Shown: positions 1 through 10,826, numbered from the stretch's first letter. The stretch is DNA of 64,000 nt from Orychophragmus violaceus (GCA_030180135.1 CM058237.1:39639126-39703125), one strand, 5' to 3'. A program made the numbers and translations. Notes: generated by a model not told the origin, from the sequence alone.

Positions 1-570
1 AACTCAGAAATCCAATGTATTGATGATGCTAGAGGTAGTGTGGTTGCATGGCCTAATGACAAAATGAAATTGATGTGATGCAGATGATTGTTGTTAAGTA
101 CATCTTATTTGGAACCTATTTACATTTCCTAGTCTTGTGTTTCATATTGTAGTATGCACTGGTAATTTAAGTGTTACGTTTCTAATGACATTGTGTGTTT
201 ATCAGATTATATATTGATATCATGTGGTTTCAAATTAAAATGAAATAAATAATTAGCAAAATTTTAAAAATTCCAAAATATTACACTAAAATTTAATAAC
301 AAAAAAAAATGCTATATCTTTTCTAAGGATAGCAATAAAATAGTGCTATGAATAAACAATCTATATCGAATAATATATGCAATTAAAACTAAATATATTG
401 CACTCGCTAAATTGCAATATTAGATAAGCGTTATTATTGCAATTGTAAAAAGCGCTATGTAAAGTACGATACTTTTTATGACGGGAGCATATACAGCGTT
501 TGTTAAAGCGCTATAGATTACCTAATATAGCGGATATCGAGCGCTACAGATACCCTTTTTTCTTGTAGTG
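1..570. mobile_element. CACTA (En/Spm) transposon, right terminal region, cut by the window edge
   Basis: The segment ends in TTTTTTCTTGTAGTG at 556-570, the inverted form of the CACTACAAGAAAA terminus typical of plant CACTA elements. Upstream lie several copies of a GCGCTAT-type subterminal motif (about 420-545), as expected for transposase-binding repeats near a CACTA end. No coding sequence is visible and the other end lies outside the window. A similar GCGCTAT-bearing end occurs at 17181, so the two may belong to the same family. Confidence 0.7.
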
Positions 571-1298
571 AAACCCTCCGACTCTAATTCGGGGGGGAGG
601 GTGAGCCGAGGGATTACTAAAACCAGAAGTAATAACAAGACCAAACCTTTCTAAAAGAGGTAATCAAACAGGGTAGTTGGTAGTTTTAAAGTGACAAGGC
701 AGAGGAAAAAACTACCTTCGTAAATGTGCATGAGATAGAAAACTTTCTAGAGATCTGAGAAAAGAACAATTCGAGAGAGCAATCCTAAATTGTTATATTT
801 GTGCTAGTTGTCTCTAAAAAATCCTAAGTTGTCCTAGTCTTACCAGTTGTCGAGAAATCACTCCAAATTTTTCATAGTTGTACTAGTAGTCTATAAACTC
901 CTAAGTAAAATAGACGTACATACCTCAGCTGAATCATCTCCATTGTCAGACGAGTTTCTTCTTTCTTCTTCCTCTTCTTAAGGTCTAGTTGTTGAATCTC
1001 CATCAACACCATCCGGGATTCTCTCTTCTTCCCAAGTCAATTCTAGATCTTCACGCGAGTCCTCTCCATGCCCTTCAGTTGATTCATACTCCCCACAAAT
1101 TTCTTTAACTCGAGCCATTTCCGAAAACATAAAATTTGACATGTCACAATCCTATACCAATCCAATACTAAGCATGCAAAACTAACCATTCGGTAGAAAG
1201 GGGAGAATCTTACATTTACCTCGTGAGATTGCAGGGTATTCGCCGGCAGAGAGCATGAGGGTCTCGTCGGAGGATTACGAGGGTTTAAATGGAGTACA
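571..1298 (-). pseudogene. Exon-like fragment of an unrecognised gene, 3' side of the chromovirus insertion
   Basis: On the minus strand an ATG at 1256-1254 opens a short exon (to 1220) ending in a good donor context (ACGAG before GTAAATGT). A second open stretch around 1130-986 encodes an acidic peptide beginning MFSEMARVKEICGEY and rich in Glu and Asp. A third stretch around 1010-920 is Lys/Glu-rich and ends in a donor-like CTGAG before GTATGTAC. Upstream of the ATG the sequence would continue at 7858, because the LTR element at 1299-7852 lies between with a clean 5-bp duplication. Pyrimidine-rich leader-like sequence follows there. I do not recognise the protein. It could be a host gene hit in its 5' leader, or a fragment carried by the adjoining CACTA element. 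The exon structure is inferred from splice-like sites only. Confidence 0.3.
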
Positions 1299-2164
1299 TG
1301 TAATATCCTGTTCCAAGAAATGGTCAATGGGAAGTCAACGAGGGGCATTCTGTAAATTCTAAAAGATGAGGGACATTTTGGTAATTTTACCAAAATGCGA
1401 GCCGGAAGCGGAAATGGGCCAAATGTTCTTCTTTTTGTCCATAAAACATTTAGAAGACCAGACGTGGAAGAAACGGAGATTAAACGAGTTTTACGGACTA
1501 TCGGGAAAGGAAACCGAAAGAACCGATAAAACTTGTAAAATTCATTACGGGAGCTATGTGAGTCCGATTGAGGTTAAAAGACTTACTAAATTCTTCTAAA
1601 AGAGTCTAGTATTTTAAAAAGAAGCTTGTAGGATTTATTTCAAAGGCTACAGGGTTCTAAATATTTTTTAACGAGCTGTTGGGAATGGAAACCGACAAAA
1701 CCGAGAAAAAGACGGAAAAACCTCTAAAAGTGCTCCTAAATGTACTAAATTTTTACCTCAGCTCCATTAGAAGATTTATAAGCTATTGTTCAAGTGATTC
1801 AGCAAGATTCGATGCCTAGATCAAGTTATAAATTTTAGATCATTAATGGGTAATTAGTGGCTAAAAATTCAAAATAAATTCATGGGAGATTGGGATTGAA
1901 CCAGGGTGATTAGGGCTGATTAATAAGGTTATTTTGGACCTAAATCAAGCCCAGTATTAAGAATGGGCCACGAAATCTTGCAAAATAGAATAAGAGGCTT
2001 TGTGGTATTTTTGGTGCAACGAACCTATGTATGTGTTGTCATCAATCCAAGGGGCTGCAAAGGGGAGGCTACATTGTTTTTGGATGGATTTTTGGTGGGG
2101 AGTCGTGGTGAAAGATGGAGGAAGAAGGGAAGACAAATGGAGGGTGGAGATCACTCCACTTTTA

Positions 2165-2174
2165 CTATATAAGG
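2165..2174 (+). promoter_or_regulatory. LTR TATA box (5' copy)
   Basis: CTATATAAGG is followed by a CT-rich leader with CACACCAAACTCAC. The same arrangement is kept at 5233-5242 in the 3' LTR, which supports it as the LTR promoter. Confidence 0.6.
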
Positions 2175-2271
2175 AGACCTTCCTCCTCCCATTTTCTTCA
2201 CACCAAACTCACAAAGAGTAAAGAGACGTAAAAAAAGAGAAAGAAGAGAGGAATAAGAGAGGAAGAAGGGA

Positions 2272-2350
2272 GGAAGAAGAAGAAGAAGAAGAAGAAGAAG
2301 AAGAAGAAGAAGAAGAAGAAGAAGAAGAAGAAGGAGGAGGAGGAGGAGCC
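2272..2350. repeat. (GAA)n/(GGA)n tract in the LTR leader
   Basis: A pure GAA run of about 60 bp passes into GGA-rich sequence, about 100 bp downstream of the TATA box. The second LTR has the same tract at 5341-5400 with a different repeat number, showing independent expansion since insertion. Confidence 0.85.
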
Positions 2351-3283
2351 GGGAGAAGAAGAAGAAGCCGCAGGGAGGAGAGAAGGAGGAGCCGGAGGGG
2401 AGAGAGAGAGACGGAGGAGAGATAGAGTTAGAAAAATAGAAGAAAGATGGGGAAAGGAATATTACTACGTCGGATTATTCCCAAGAATATTCTTCGGAAA
2501 AAAAATTTTCCGACGTAATAATCTTCCCGATAAACCGGATTTCTTTTATTTAGAAATAGGATAGACGGTTGTAGTAGACATCATATGAGGGTTTTTCGGA
2601 GGTTCGGAATCACCAAGGTTAAGTTTGGGTTAAAGCGAATCAACGGTTCGGGGAAGGTTCGGGTTAGCATCGGGTTCGTGTCAGGTCTCAGAGTTCCGTC
2701 AATCCATCCAATCGTCGTCACGATATCACTGTGAGTCGGCTAAATTGTGTGATGCATTTAGAATAGTACATATAGATCCATGAATAATAAACCTTAGATT
2801 TAGATTGCATACCTTGATGATTGAACTGGTTAGAACGGCTAGGTTGATTTATAACTCGGTTAATTAATTAAATGGTTAGGTTAAGGGATGCATACTAGTT
2901 AGCTTATATCCGTAATCGTTGATAGTTCGTTGATTGCTTGATTGGGTGTTGCATTAATTTGATTGATAGTTCGTTGATTGCTTGATTGGGTGATGCATAC
3001 ATATAGAATGGCATGCTAGGACATATATGCATATATAAGTATTTAAGAATGTATCTAAAGGAATCTATATACGGGAAATTATGAGTTGATTAAAATACGG
3101 TTAAATGACATAACACACTTAGAATATAATAACGGGGTGGATTAATGAATGAAAGTTAATGAATAATGAGATGTCGGGGAGTTAGTAATCTTACTAACTC
3201 TAAACCGACAAATTGAGGACGTATTAAAAGATACTTAGGAAGGGATAAGTAAGAGAAGTGGTGTGATTGATGGACCGTCTACG

Positions 3284-4400
3284 AAATCAGTTGGATTGAT
3301 TGGTTAGAGTGATAAGTTTTTCGGAAGTGTTAGACCATTAGTCTTGTGTAGACGAGATGATAAGTTATCGGTTAGTATTGTTTTTGGTTTGAAAACCTAA
3401 TAGATAGAAATAAGCTCGGAATTGATAAAGCGGTATTTATAGGAAGCTTATTTGAGATTGAGCGGAATTATAAGATAGCCACGTTTGACCGTTGGGTACG
3501 TGACTAAATGCCAATATCTATATAAGGAAGTGATATCGATGAATGAGTTTAGAAAATTTTAACCGTCCCAGTGTTGTTGAGATTGTTGATATAGGACGTG
3601 ATGGACGATTTGACGTGAACACGAGACCGAACCCGAACTCTAGCGACAAGATGGTATTTCAATAAGAAGTTTGATCCGAGCCTGCAAGTGAGTTATTTGG
3701 AAGTTTAAGTATCAGTAGCAGATAGATTCGAGACGTGGATGTGTATGATGAGTTAGCAAAGGAATTCGAAAGCATCAGTGGCAGTTTTGGATCAGTTCAA
3801 AGTTACCAAGGGAAAGGCGGTTTGATATCCATGAAGCGTGGAGTTCAGTGATCGAAAAAGTTCGAGGCGTGCATAAGCATGGCGGTTTAGTTTGGAAGGA
3901 GGAATATCAATATTACCATAATGCCTATAGGGAGCGAGAAGCAGTAAAGATGAAACAAGTATCAAGAATGGAGGGAGAGTCGGTGTTGTGCCATTCGCGA
4001 AGGTCGAAGCAAAGTGGGGAAGTCAAAAGTGTCGATTCAAGACGATCATCAGTTGGCGCAAATATTTTGAGGAATTAGCATCGATCCTTCCGATGAAATC
4101 AGTGGTTGTGGGATCAGAGTTGAATCGGAAGTTCGGTGAAAACAATCAAAGATGGAGAACCAAGAAGTGATCGTGAGTCAAGTTCTCAGTGTGGGAAGTT
4201 CAAGGCGTCGGTATTTTGGTTTTGGGAAAGACGGTGTTTCAGAGGTCAGTAAGCATCGGGAGTACAATTCAATTGGTTCAGCGTCTGAACATTGGAGAAG
4301 TGGAATCAGTTTCAGGAGTAGCAACTTACAGAGTTCAGTTTCCAATTCGAAGTTAGTTAGTAACGGATAATTCGGGGACCGAATTCCTGTAAGTGGGGAA
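3284..4400 (+). other. Remnant of the internal 3' region of the chromovirus-type element
   Basis: This is the only internal sequence between the two LTR copies. I find no convincing open frame. The block CGGGGACCGAATTCC and the polypurine tract AAGTGGGGA (4391-4399), directly before the 3' LTR, resemble the end of chromovirus pol and its plus-strand primer. The left boundary is a deletion junction with the 5' LTR. Confidence 0.55.
4391..4399 (+). other. Polypurine tract of the 1299-7852 element
   Basis: AAGTGGGGA lies one base before the TGTAATATCC start of the 3' LTR. Position and composition fit a plus-strand priming site. Confidence 0.65.
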
Positions 4401-5232
4401 TGTAATATCCGGTTCCAGGAAATGGTCAACGAGAAGTCAACGAGGGGCATTTCTGTAAATTCCAAAAGATGAGGGGCATTTTGGTAATTTTACCAAAATG
4501 CGAGCCGGAAGCGGAAACGGGCAAAATGTTCTTCTTTTTGTCCATAAAAAACATTTAGAATACCAGACGTGGAAGAAACGGAGATTAAACGAGTTTTACG
4601 GACTATCGGGAAAGGAAACCGAAAGAACCGATAAAACTTGTAAAATTCATTACGGGAGCTACGTGAGTCCGATTGAGGTTAAACGACTTGCTAAATTCTT
4701 CTAAAAGAGTCTAGTATTTTAAAAAGAAGCTTGTAGGATTTATTTCAAAGGCTACGGGGTTCTAAATATTTTTTTAACGAGCTGTTGGGAATGGAAAATG
4801 CTCTTAAAATTACGAAATTTTGACCTCAGCTCCATTAGAATATGTAAAATGTATTGTTAAAATGATTCAGAAAGATTCGATGCCTAGATCAAGTTATAAA
4901 TTTTAGATCATTAATGGGTAATTAGTGGCTAAAAATTCAAAATAAATTCATGGGAGATTGGGATTGAACCAGGGTGATTAGGGCTGATTAATAAGGTTAT
5001 TTTGGACCTAAATCAAGCCCAGTATTAAGAATGGGCCACGAAATCTTGCAAAATAGAATAAGAGGCTTTGTGGTATTTTTGGTGCAACGAACCTAAGTAT
5101 GTGTTGTCATCAATCCAAGGGGCTGCAAAGGGGAGGCTACATTGTTTTTGGATGGATTTTTGGTGGGGAGTCGTGGTGAAAGATGGAGGAAGAAGGGAAG
5201 ACAAATGGAGGGTGGAGATCACTCCACTTTTA

Positions 5233-5242
5233 CTATATAAGG
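5233..5242 (+). promoter_or_regulatory. LTR TATA box (3' copy)
   Basis: CTATATAAGG in the 3' LTR, equivalent to 2165-2174. Confidence 0.55.
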
Positions 5243-5531
5243 AGACCTTCCCCCTCCCATTTTCTTCACACCAAACTCACAAAGAGTAAAGAGACGTAAA
5301 AAAAGAGAAAGAAGAGAGGAAGAAGAGAGGAAGAAGGGAGGAAGAAGAAGAAGAAGAAGAAGAAGAAGAAGAAGAAGGAGGAGGAGGAGGAGGAGGAGGA
5401 GCTGGGAGAAGAAGAAGAAGTCGGAGGGAGGAGAGAAGGAGGAGCCGGAGGGGAGAGAGATAGAGGAAGGATAGAGAGAGAGAGGGAGGAGAGATAGAGT
5501 TAGAAAAATAGAAGAAAGATGGGGAAAGGAA

Positions 5532-5595
5532 TATTACTACGTCGGAATATTCCCAAGAATATTCTTCGGAAAAGAATTTTTTCCGACGTAATAAT
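5532..5595. repeat. Inverted repeat (hairpin) in the LTR leader
   Basis: ATTACTACGTCGGAA (5532-5546) pairs, with one or two mismatches, with TTCCGACGTAATAAT (5581-5595) around an AT-rich loop. The equivalent at 2461-2522 in the 5' LTR keeps the arms although the loop has drifted, so the arms may matter for the RNA or for protein binding. Confidence 0.7.
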
Positions 5596-6465
5596 CTTCC
5601 CGATCAACTGGATTTCTTTTATTTAGAAATAGGATAGATGGTTGTAGTAGACATCATATGAGGGTTTTTCGGAGGTTCAGAATCACCAAGGTTAAGTTCG
5701 GGTTAAAGCGAATCAACGGTTCGGGGAAGGTTCGGGTTAGCATTGGGTTCGTGTCAGGTCTCAGAGTTCCGTCAATCCATCCATTCGTCGTCACGATATC
5801 ACTGTGAGTCGGCTAAATTGTGTGATGCATTTAGAATAGTACATATAGATCCATGAATTATAAACCTTAGATTTAGATTGCATACCTTGATGATTGAACT
5901 GGTTAGAACGGCTAGGTTGATTTATAACTCGGTTAATTAATTAAATGGTTAGGTTAAGGGATGCATACTAGTTAGCTTATATCCGTAATCGTTGATAGTT
6001 CGTTGATTGCTTGATTGGGTGTTGCATTAATTTGATTGATAGTTCGTTGACTGCTTGATTGGGTGATGCATACATATAGAACGACATGCTAGTACATATA
6101 TGCATATATAAGTATTTAATAATGTATCTAAAGGAATCTATATACGGGAACTTATGAGTTGATTAAAATACGGTTAAATGACATAACACACTTAGAATAT
6201 AATAACGGGGTGGATTAATGAATGAAAGTTAATGAATAATGAGATGTCGAGGAGTTAGTAATCTTACTAACTCTAAACCGACAAATTGAGGACGTATTAA
6301 ACTTAGGAAGGGGTAAGTAAGAGAAGTGGTGTGATTGATGGACCGTCTACGGGATTAGTAATACACTATCGAATGAGTAAAGGTTAACGAAATATTAAAA
6401 GACTAATAAACCTAAATAATTGTTTGTGTGATGTTGTGATTATTGATTGGGTGATTGTGTATCTA

Positions 6466-6625
6466 CTTCGGTGTTGGGCCAAGTAGACTGTTGATTGTTT
6501 GCTTGATTGTTTATCTACTTCGGTGTTGGGACGAGTAGACTGATTGCTTGAGTGTTTATCTACTTCGGTGTTGGGCCGAGTAGACTGTACTGGTAGATAC
6601 TTACTCTGGTGCGGGACCGAGTAAG
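6466..6625. repeat. Minisatellite of about 56-bp units
   Basis: Three units contain CTACTTCGGTGTTGGG followed by an AGTAGACTG-type end, spaced by GATTG-rich sequence, with a fourth degenerate unit (GTGCGGGACCGAGTAAG). Each unit is itself an imperfect hairpin, since CTACTTCGG faces CCGAGTAG. Confidence 0.75.
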
Positions 6626-7857
6626 TTTGGGTGATGTGGAGGTTGGTGATAGGACTTGCGGGATGGATTGGGGATTAAGATAGTGTTTCTATTTTGACCT
6701 TGTCGGTCTTCCGTGATAGAGTCCCAGTGAGTCTGCTTGTTTACATTACTGTTATTAGAACTCTATAGAGCGCGTTAGATCCCGCAAGTCTAGAGATGGC
6801 GTTCTGGTACTTCCGACCCGATTGGATCCTCGGGTAGTTACCTGATCGGACACGTGCCTTTGGGCAGTGGTGCTGGTTATGGTGTTAACCTACTGAGTGA
6901 CGCCGGTAGGTGTGTGGTCCGGAGAATACGGGGTTGTGTCCTAGGGCCGGACTGCATGGAAACTCGAGTTGTCGGGGGTAACTTGAGTCACCGCGTATCG
7001 ATGGACGGAGAACGGTGTCCTAGCCATTGGACTTCGTGTTATCGTCTAGGATTCGTGGGAGATTTTAGCTACCATGGCGGCAGCTAAGTGTTCCCGTGGA
7101 AGTCACCGAGTTAGCAAAGTGGGCCCAGATGGTGTGGATTTGTGTAGTGCTGCGATAGATAGATCAAGTCTAATCAAGAACATGTGCCGCAGTCTTCTCG
7201 ATTCCCTTCGTTGATGATTGTGTTGTTATTTGAATGCTTGTGTGTTGTGAAGCTCATCACGTCTTGGTAGCACGTGATCAGCTATTATAATTGGTTGTTA
7301 TTTTAGGTTTGGGTGGGATTATTAGATTATTAGCAGCCTTTAGTTGGGAGCCATCTCACTGGGTAATCTTAGATTACTCATTAGACTCTTTTGTGTTTTT
7401 CAGGTTTGGCATAGCTCGGCGGACGCATAGGACACTCGGAGTAGTCTCGGGTTGGCTTTTGGCTAGGGTTTGTAAGCATTTTGACTTTATTTTCGGTTTC
7501 GGATTTTGTTGGATATCCCGCTAAATGTTTTGTATTAGACCGTATATTGCTATGAATAAGATTTATGTTTTTCAATTAATAAAAACGGAATAATTCCCTG
7601 ATATACGGTTTCGTCCGAACCGAACACAACTCGTGGAAGCGGTACAGGTTGCAAAGCCTCGCATCGTGGAAACGAGGTAAACGGAGTCAAAGATAGTTTG
7701 GTTCGAGCCTTTGTCTCAAACCAGATTGTCTCTGGCTTTCGTATTGTGACAAACTCTTCTCGTATGACTGCTCGGGTTCGATCGATCATGTTCTTGTTTG
7801 ATTGTTGGCCGGTCAGCTCGTCGGTCAGCGGAAAACGGGAAGTGGGGTTACAGTACA

Positions 7858-8210
7858 GCTAGGGTTTTGTTAAAGGAAATCGAAATTTTCGACTAAGGAA
7901 GGCAAGGGTTTCGAAAGGGTAGAGGATTTCAACAACGAGAAGAGAATGAACCCCTTCGATTTCGAACAACGGCGAAAATTTTAAAAACAAATAGAATGAA
8001 CCCCTTCCGATTCCTACGATCCGACGAAGAGAGAGTTTTAAAGTAGTAAATTTAGTTTTTGTACATTTTACAGATTGAATTTGGGATAAGTAAATCGGTT
8101 TGGGTCAGGTTGTGGGTTTGTATGGTTGGGTTGGTAATTAATTTGAACTCTAAGGTTTTAATAAGTGAATAGCCTCATTTCGATTTTAAAAATAAATAGA
8201 AACTAAATTT
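7858..8210 (-). other. Leader-like sequence, right side of the chromovirus insertion
   Basis: Read on the minus strand this joins the exon-like fragment at 571-1298 once the LTR element and one GTACA are removed. It is pyrimidine-rich with AAACCCTAG, as in a plant 5' untranslated leader. It includes a short direct duplication: GAATGAACCCCTTC occurs at about 7944 and again at about 7996. No open frame of note. Confidence 0.3.
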
Positions 8211-9202
8211 ATTTTTATATGAGGGTCATTTGAGTAATTTTTTTAGATTGGGGCATATGAGGTGTGCGCTCAAGTTAAGCTGCACACGGCAAAGAAGGAA
8301 TCTTTTAACAACAAGCGGAGGAAGAAATACTTTAACAACAACCACAGGAGGAGATAGAAAAGCAGACGACGCAATAGCCGCCAAGGATGAGGCTGCGACA
8401 GAGGAAGGTGGTAAGTTAGGAAACTGTTTGATATGTTGGTGCTGAGATTAGGCGGATGAAGAAGAGGTTGGATGTCTATGACCAGAAGGCATTGAATTTT
8501 AACATAAAGAGAGCTAGGAGTTCTGACAATCTAATGAAGAGAGGCTAAGAGATCTGACAACCTTAGAACGTTCCTATGAAGCATGTCTCCTCCTTTGCCC
8601 AAACCCTTTCCTCCCTTTTAGGGACCGGACAATTTTCTTTTGAAATTAAATTTTTCTTGAGTAATTTATTGTTCAAATCTAACGGTGGATATTTGAGATG
8701 AGAATATAGATCTTACGGCTGAGATATTGGTCCGCGTATATAGCGAGAAGATGTATGAACCTTTGATATTTTTTAATCAACAATGCTTACTTGTGATATG
8801 TGTGGTGGCTATGTTAGCCAATAAGAACAAAATCTGGGTTTAATTATTATATAAAAACAAAATTGATTTAAAAATAAAAAATGATTAATTTTTTAAAAAA
8901 AAATTTAAAAGTGTAACAAATAAAAATTTGAAAGTGTTCAATTATAATAAAAATGAGTACATATAATACTAAAAATTATATAAAATAATAAAATATGAAA
9001 TTTAATTTTGATTTTGATTTTTTGTTCACATGAATTTTTCGAAATTTTTTTAAAGTTTTAATTTTCACTTAAGAATGTATATAATAATTAAAATATTTTT
9101 TAAGGCTTTTATATTTTTAGTATTAAAATTTTAGTAGATTTCAAAAGAAAAAGTATAAGTAAAATGTTTAATTGATTTTGTGTAAAGTATTTATGCAGTT
9201 GG
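8211..9202. other. AT-rich DNA with no recognisable gene
   Basis: Apart from short spurious frames near 8230-8445, the stretch is AT-rich (especially 8860-9200). I see no transposon termini or conserved coding signal. Confidence 0.5.
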
Positions 9203-9480
9203 TTTAAATATTAATATATATATATAAGCTTAAAAACGTGAAGAGCGGTGGATTCAGCACTCAAACGAGTCTATATTAATATTAATATATTAATATAGTT
9301 ATATGTATGTACATCCGCCGACCAGCCACCGACTCGTTTGAGATGCTCTAGGATCAGAGATCGAAAGTAGATCTAAGCACTCAACCACTAGAATCAAACG
9401 AATCTCAAACGAGTCGGTGGCTGGCCAGCACTCAAGCAAAGACCTGGTCACGTTTTTAAATATTAATATATATATATATA
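9203..9480. repeat. Fold-back repeat cluster
   Basis: Two AAATATTAATATATATATATA blocks (about 9204-9225 and 9457-9478) bracket a segment holding a perfect 22-bp inverted repeat (9322-9343 with 9403-9424). It also holds the left arm of a longer inverted repeat (9226-9272) whose partner is at 10780-10826. The sequence is related to the leader of the chromovirus LTR at 10.6-10.8 kb, so it may be a rearranged piece of that element. Confidence 0.7.
9226..9272 (+). repeat. Left arm of a perfect 47-bp inverted repeat
   Basis: Begins AAGCTTAAAAACGTGAAGAG. The reverse complement of all 47 bases is present at 10780-10826, about 1.5 kb away. Confidence 0.9.
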
Positions 9481-9692
9481 ACTAATGGTTAATACATTTT
9501 GATATTATAGTTAATAATTAAGAGTTTAAGGTTTAGAGTTTGTGATTTATGGCTTGTGGTACAAGGTTTGAGGGTTTACGTTTAAGTTTTTAAGTTAAGA
9601 TTTGAGAATATTAAATTTATAAATAAGAATTATTTTTATCAGTGGTGAATTTTTGTTTCTAAATAATTTATTGTAATTAAAATTTTAAGATT

Positions 9693-10458
9693 TTGGTGCT
9701 AAGATTCGATAATTCGAACTTGTTCCAAGGTTACAACAAAACTCTCATAGGAATGTGTATGAATCCAGCCAAACAGGATGTGAATACGCTTCTCTTTATG
9801 CTCCTAAGGATATGGCAGTTAGAAGAAAGGGTGGCATGTGCGGATTTTGGTCTAGATCGATTTCAGTTTTATTTCGACCATGAAGAGGATATTGAAGAGG
9901 TCATGAAGATGGAGCCATTTCATCTTAACTACTGGATATTCTCGGTTATATGATGGAAACCAATTGTTTCTTTAAATTACCCATCCGCCATCAAGTTTTG
10001 GGTGAAGGTTTTAGGAGTACCTCTGCACTTCTGGGCCAACCCGACCTGGCACACTATAGGAGATGCTCTGGGTGAAGTGAAAGTGGTTGACTTGGATGAA
10101 GGTTGTATTCAAGTGATCTTGGCCGGGTTTAAACCGCTGATTTTCTCGACTATGGTTGAATTTCATAGTGTTGAAGTCAAAATTTGTATCATTGAGGTAT
10201 GAAAAGCTCTTTGGCTTTTGCATAATCTGTCATAGTTTATGCCATGATCAAACAAGGTGCCCAACAAGAGATAATGTGACAGATGGAGGAAACGATGGTC
10301 CTTTAGATAAACCAGATCGAGGTCCTCAAGGTTCCAAGGTCAGTTACAAAGGTGCAGTCGCCCACTCTTTGGAGAAATCAAAGATCTCAACAAACCGGGA
10401 TATGAAGATGGAAAATAATAAGGGCAAGGACATTCAAGAGATTCGTACAGAAGGCTAG
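9693..10458 (+). pseudogene. LINE (L1-type) ORF1 remnant, DUF4283 plus zinc knuckle
   Basis: The frame encodes a DUF4283-like domain, the nucleic-acid-binding ORF1 domain of plant L1-type LINEs and related orphan proteins. Recognisable pieces are FHLNYWIF, WKPIVSLNYPSAIKFWVKV, GVPLHFW and GDALGEVKVVDLDEG. It is followed by RYEKLFGFCIICHSLCHD, which contains a C-X2-C-X4-H-X4-C knuckle (zf-CCHC_4 type). A TGA at 9951-9953 interrupts the frame (probably a former Arg codon), and a frameshift near 10195 separates the DUF4283 part from the knuckle. No reverse transcriptase follows. The sequence runs straight into a chromovirus LTR, so the LINE is 3'-truncated. An orphan DUF4283 gene is possible but less likely given the breaks. 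Confidence 0.75.
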
Positions 10459-10576
10459 GGTCTTGAATCGGATTACAGAGCATACATGAAATGGCCCAAT
10501 TAATGAAGCACAAAAAGATGTGGTTGGGCCAAAAGCCCAAGACCCATTCCATACACCCCCAAAACCCCCCTCCTCC

Positions 10577-10585
10577 TATATAAAG
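10577..10585 (+). promoter_or_regulatory. TATA box of the chromovirus LTR
   Basis: TATATAAAG lies in a C-rich context and is followed about 30 bp later by a probable leader. Confidence 0.5.
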
Positions 10586-10779
10586 AAGTGCACCCCCGTC
10601 ATTTGTCACAAGTTTGGAGAAGCGAAGACTTGGTCGTGACTGGAGGAAGCCAACCGCCGACCAGCCAACGCCTCCACCGACCAGCCGCCGCCGCCGATCT
10701 TCGCCGGACAAGTCGCCGGAAAACCGATTTTCTCCGAAATCTTCTACTTTCGCTCCCCAACCACTAGTCATCGCCTTCT

Positions 10780-10826
10780 AGACTCGTTTGAGTGCTGAAT
10801 CCACCGCTCTTCACGTTTTTAAGCTT
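10780..10826 (-). repeat. Right arm of the 47-bp inverted repeat
   Basis: Exact reverse complement of 9226-9272. It lies within the transcribed leader of the chromovirus LTR. Confidence 0.9.

Larger units (their letters stand above)
1299..3283 (+). repeat. Truncated 5' LTR of the 1299-7852 element
   Basis: Homologous to the first part of the LTR at 4401-7852. Similarity stops just after the shared GGACCGTCTACG at about 3283, whereas the other copy continues for another 1.5 kb. It carries a TATA box (CTATATAAGG, 2165-2174), a GAA-rich tract (about 2272-2350) and an inverted repeat (2461-2522). A roughly 40-bp stretch near 1690-1735 is absent from the second copy. Confidence 0.85.
1299..7852 (+). 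mobile_element. Chromovirus-type (Tekay-like) LTR retrotransposon, internally deleted
   Basis: The element starts TGTAATATCC at 1299 and ends GGGGTTACA at 7852, so its termini are TGTAA/TTACA. It is flanked by a perfect 5-bp target duplication, GTACA, at 1294-1298 and 7853-7857. The first 1985 bp (1299-3283) match 4401-6351 closely apart from small indels, then the copies diverge abruptly. Only about 1.1 kb of interior remains, ending in the GGGGACCGAATTCC and AAGTGGGGA block typical of chromovirus 3' ends. The 5' LTR tail, primer site, gag and nearly all of pol are gone. The element could not move by itself. Confidence 0.85.
4401..7852 (+). repeat. Complete 3' LTR, 3452 bp
   Basis: Runs from TGTAATATCC after the polypurine tract to TTACA before the GTACA duplication. 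It contains a TATA box (5233-5242), GAA/GGA microsatellite (5341-5400), an inverted repeat (5532-5595), a short minisatellite (about 6466-6625) and a long intron-like leader with a pyrimidine/CAG acceptor-like site near 7400. At 3.45 kb it is long for an LTR. Confidence 0.85.

Noticed and set aside
6854..7789. Frames of 64-79 codons in the long LTR
   Set aside because: No domain and not in a coding context. They are part of the LTR.
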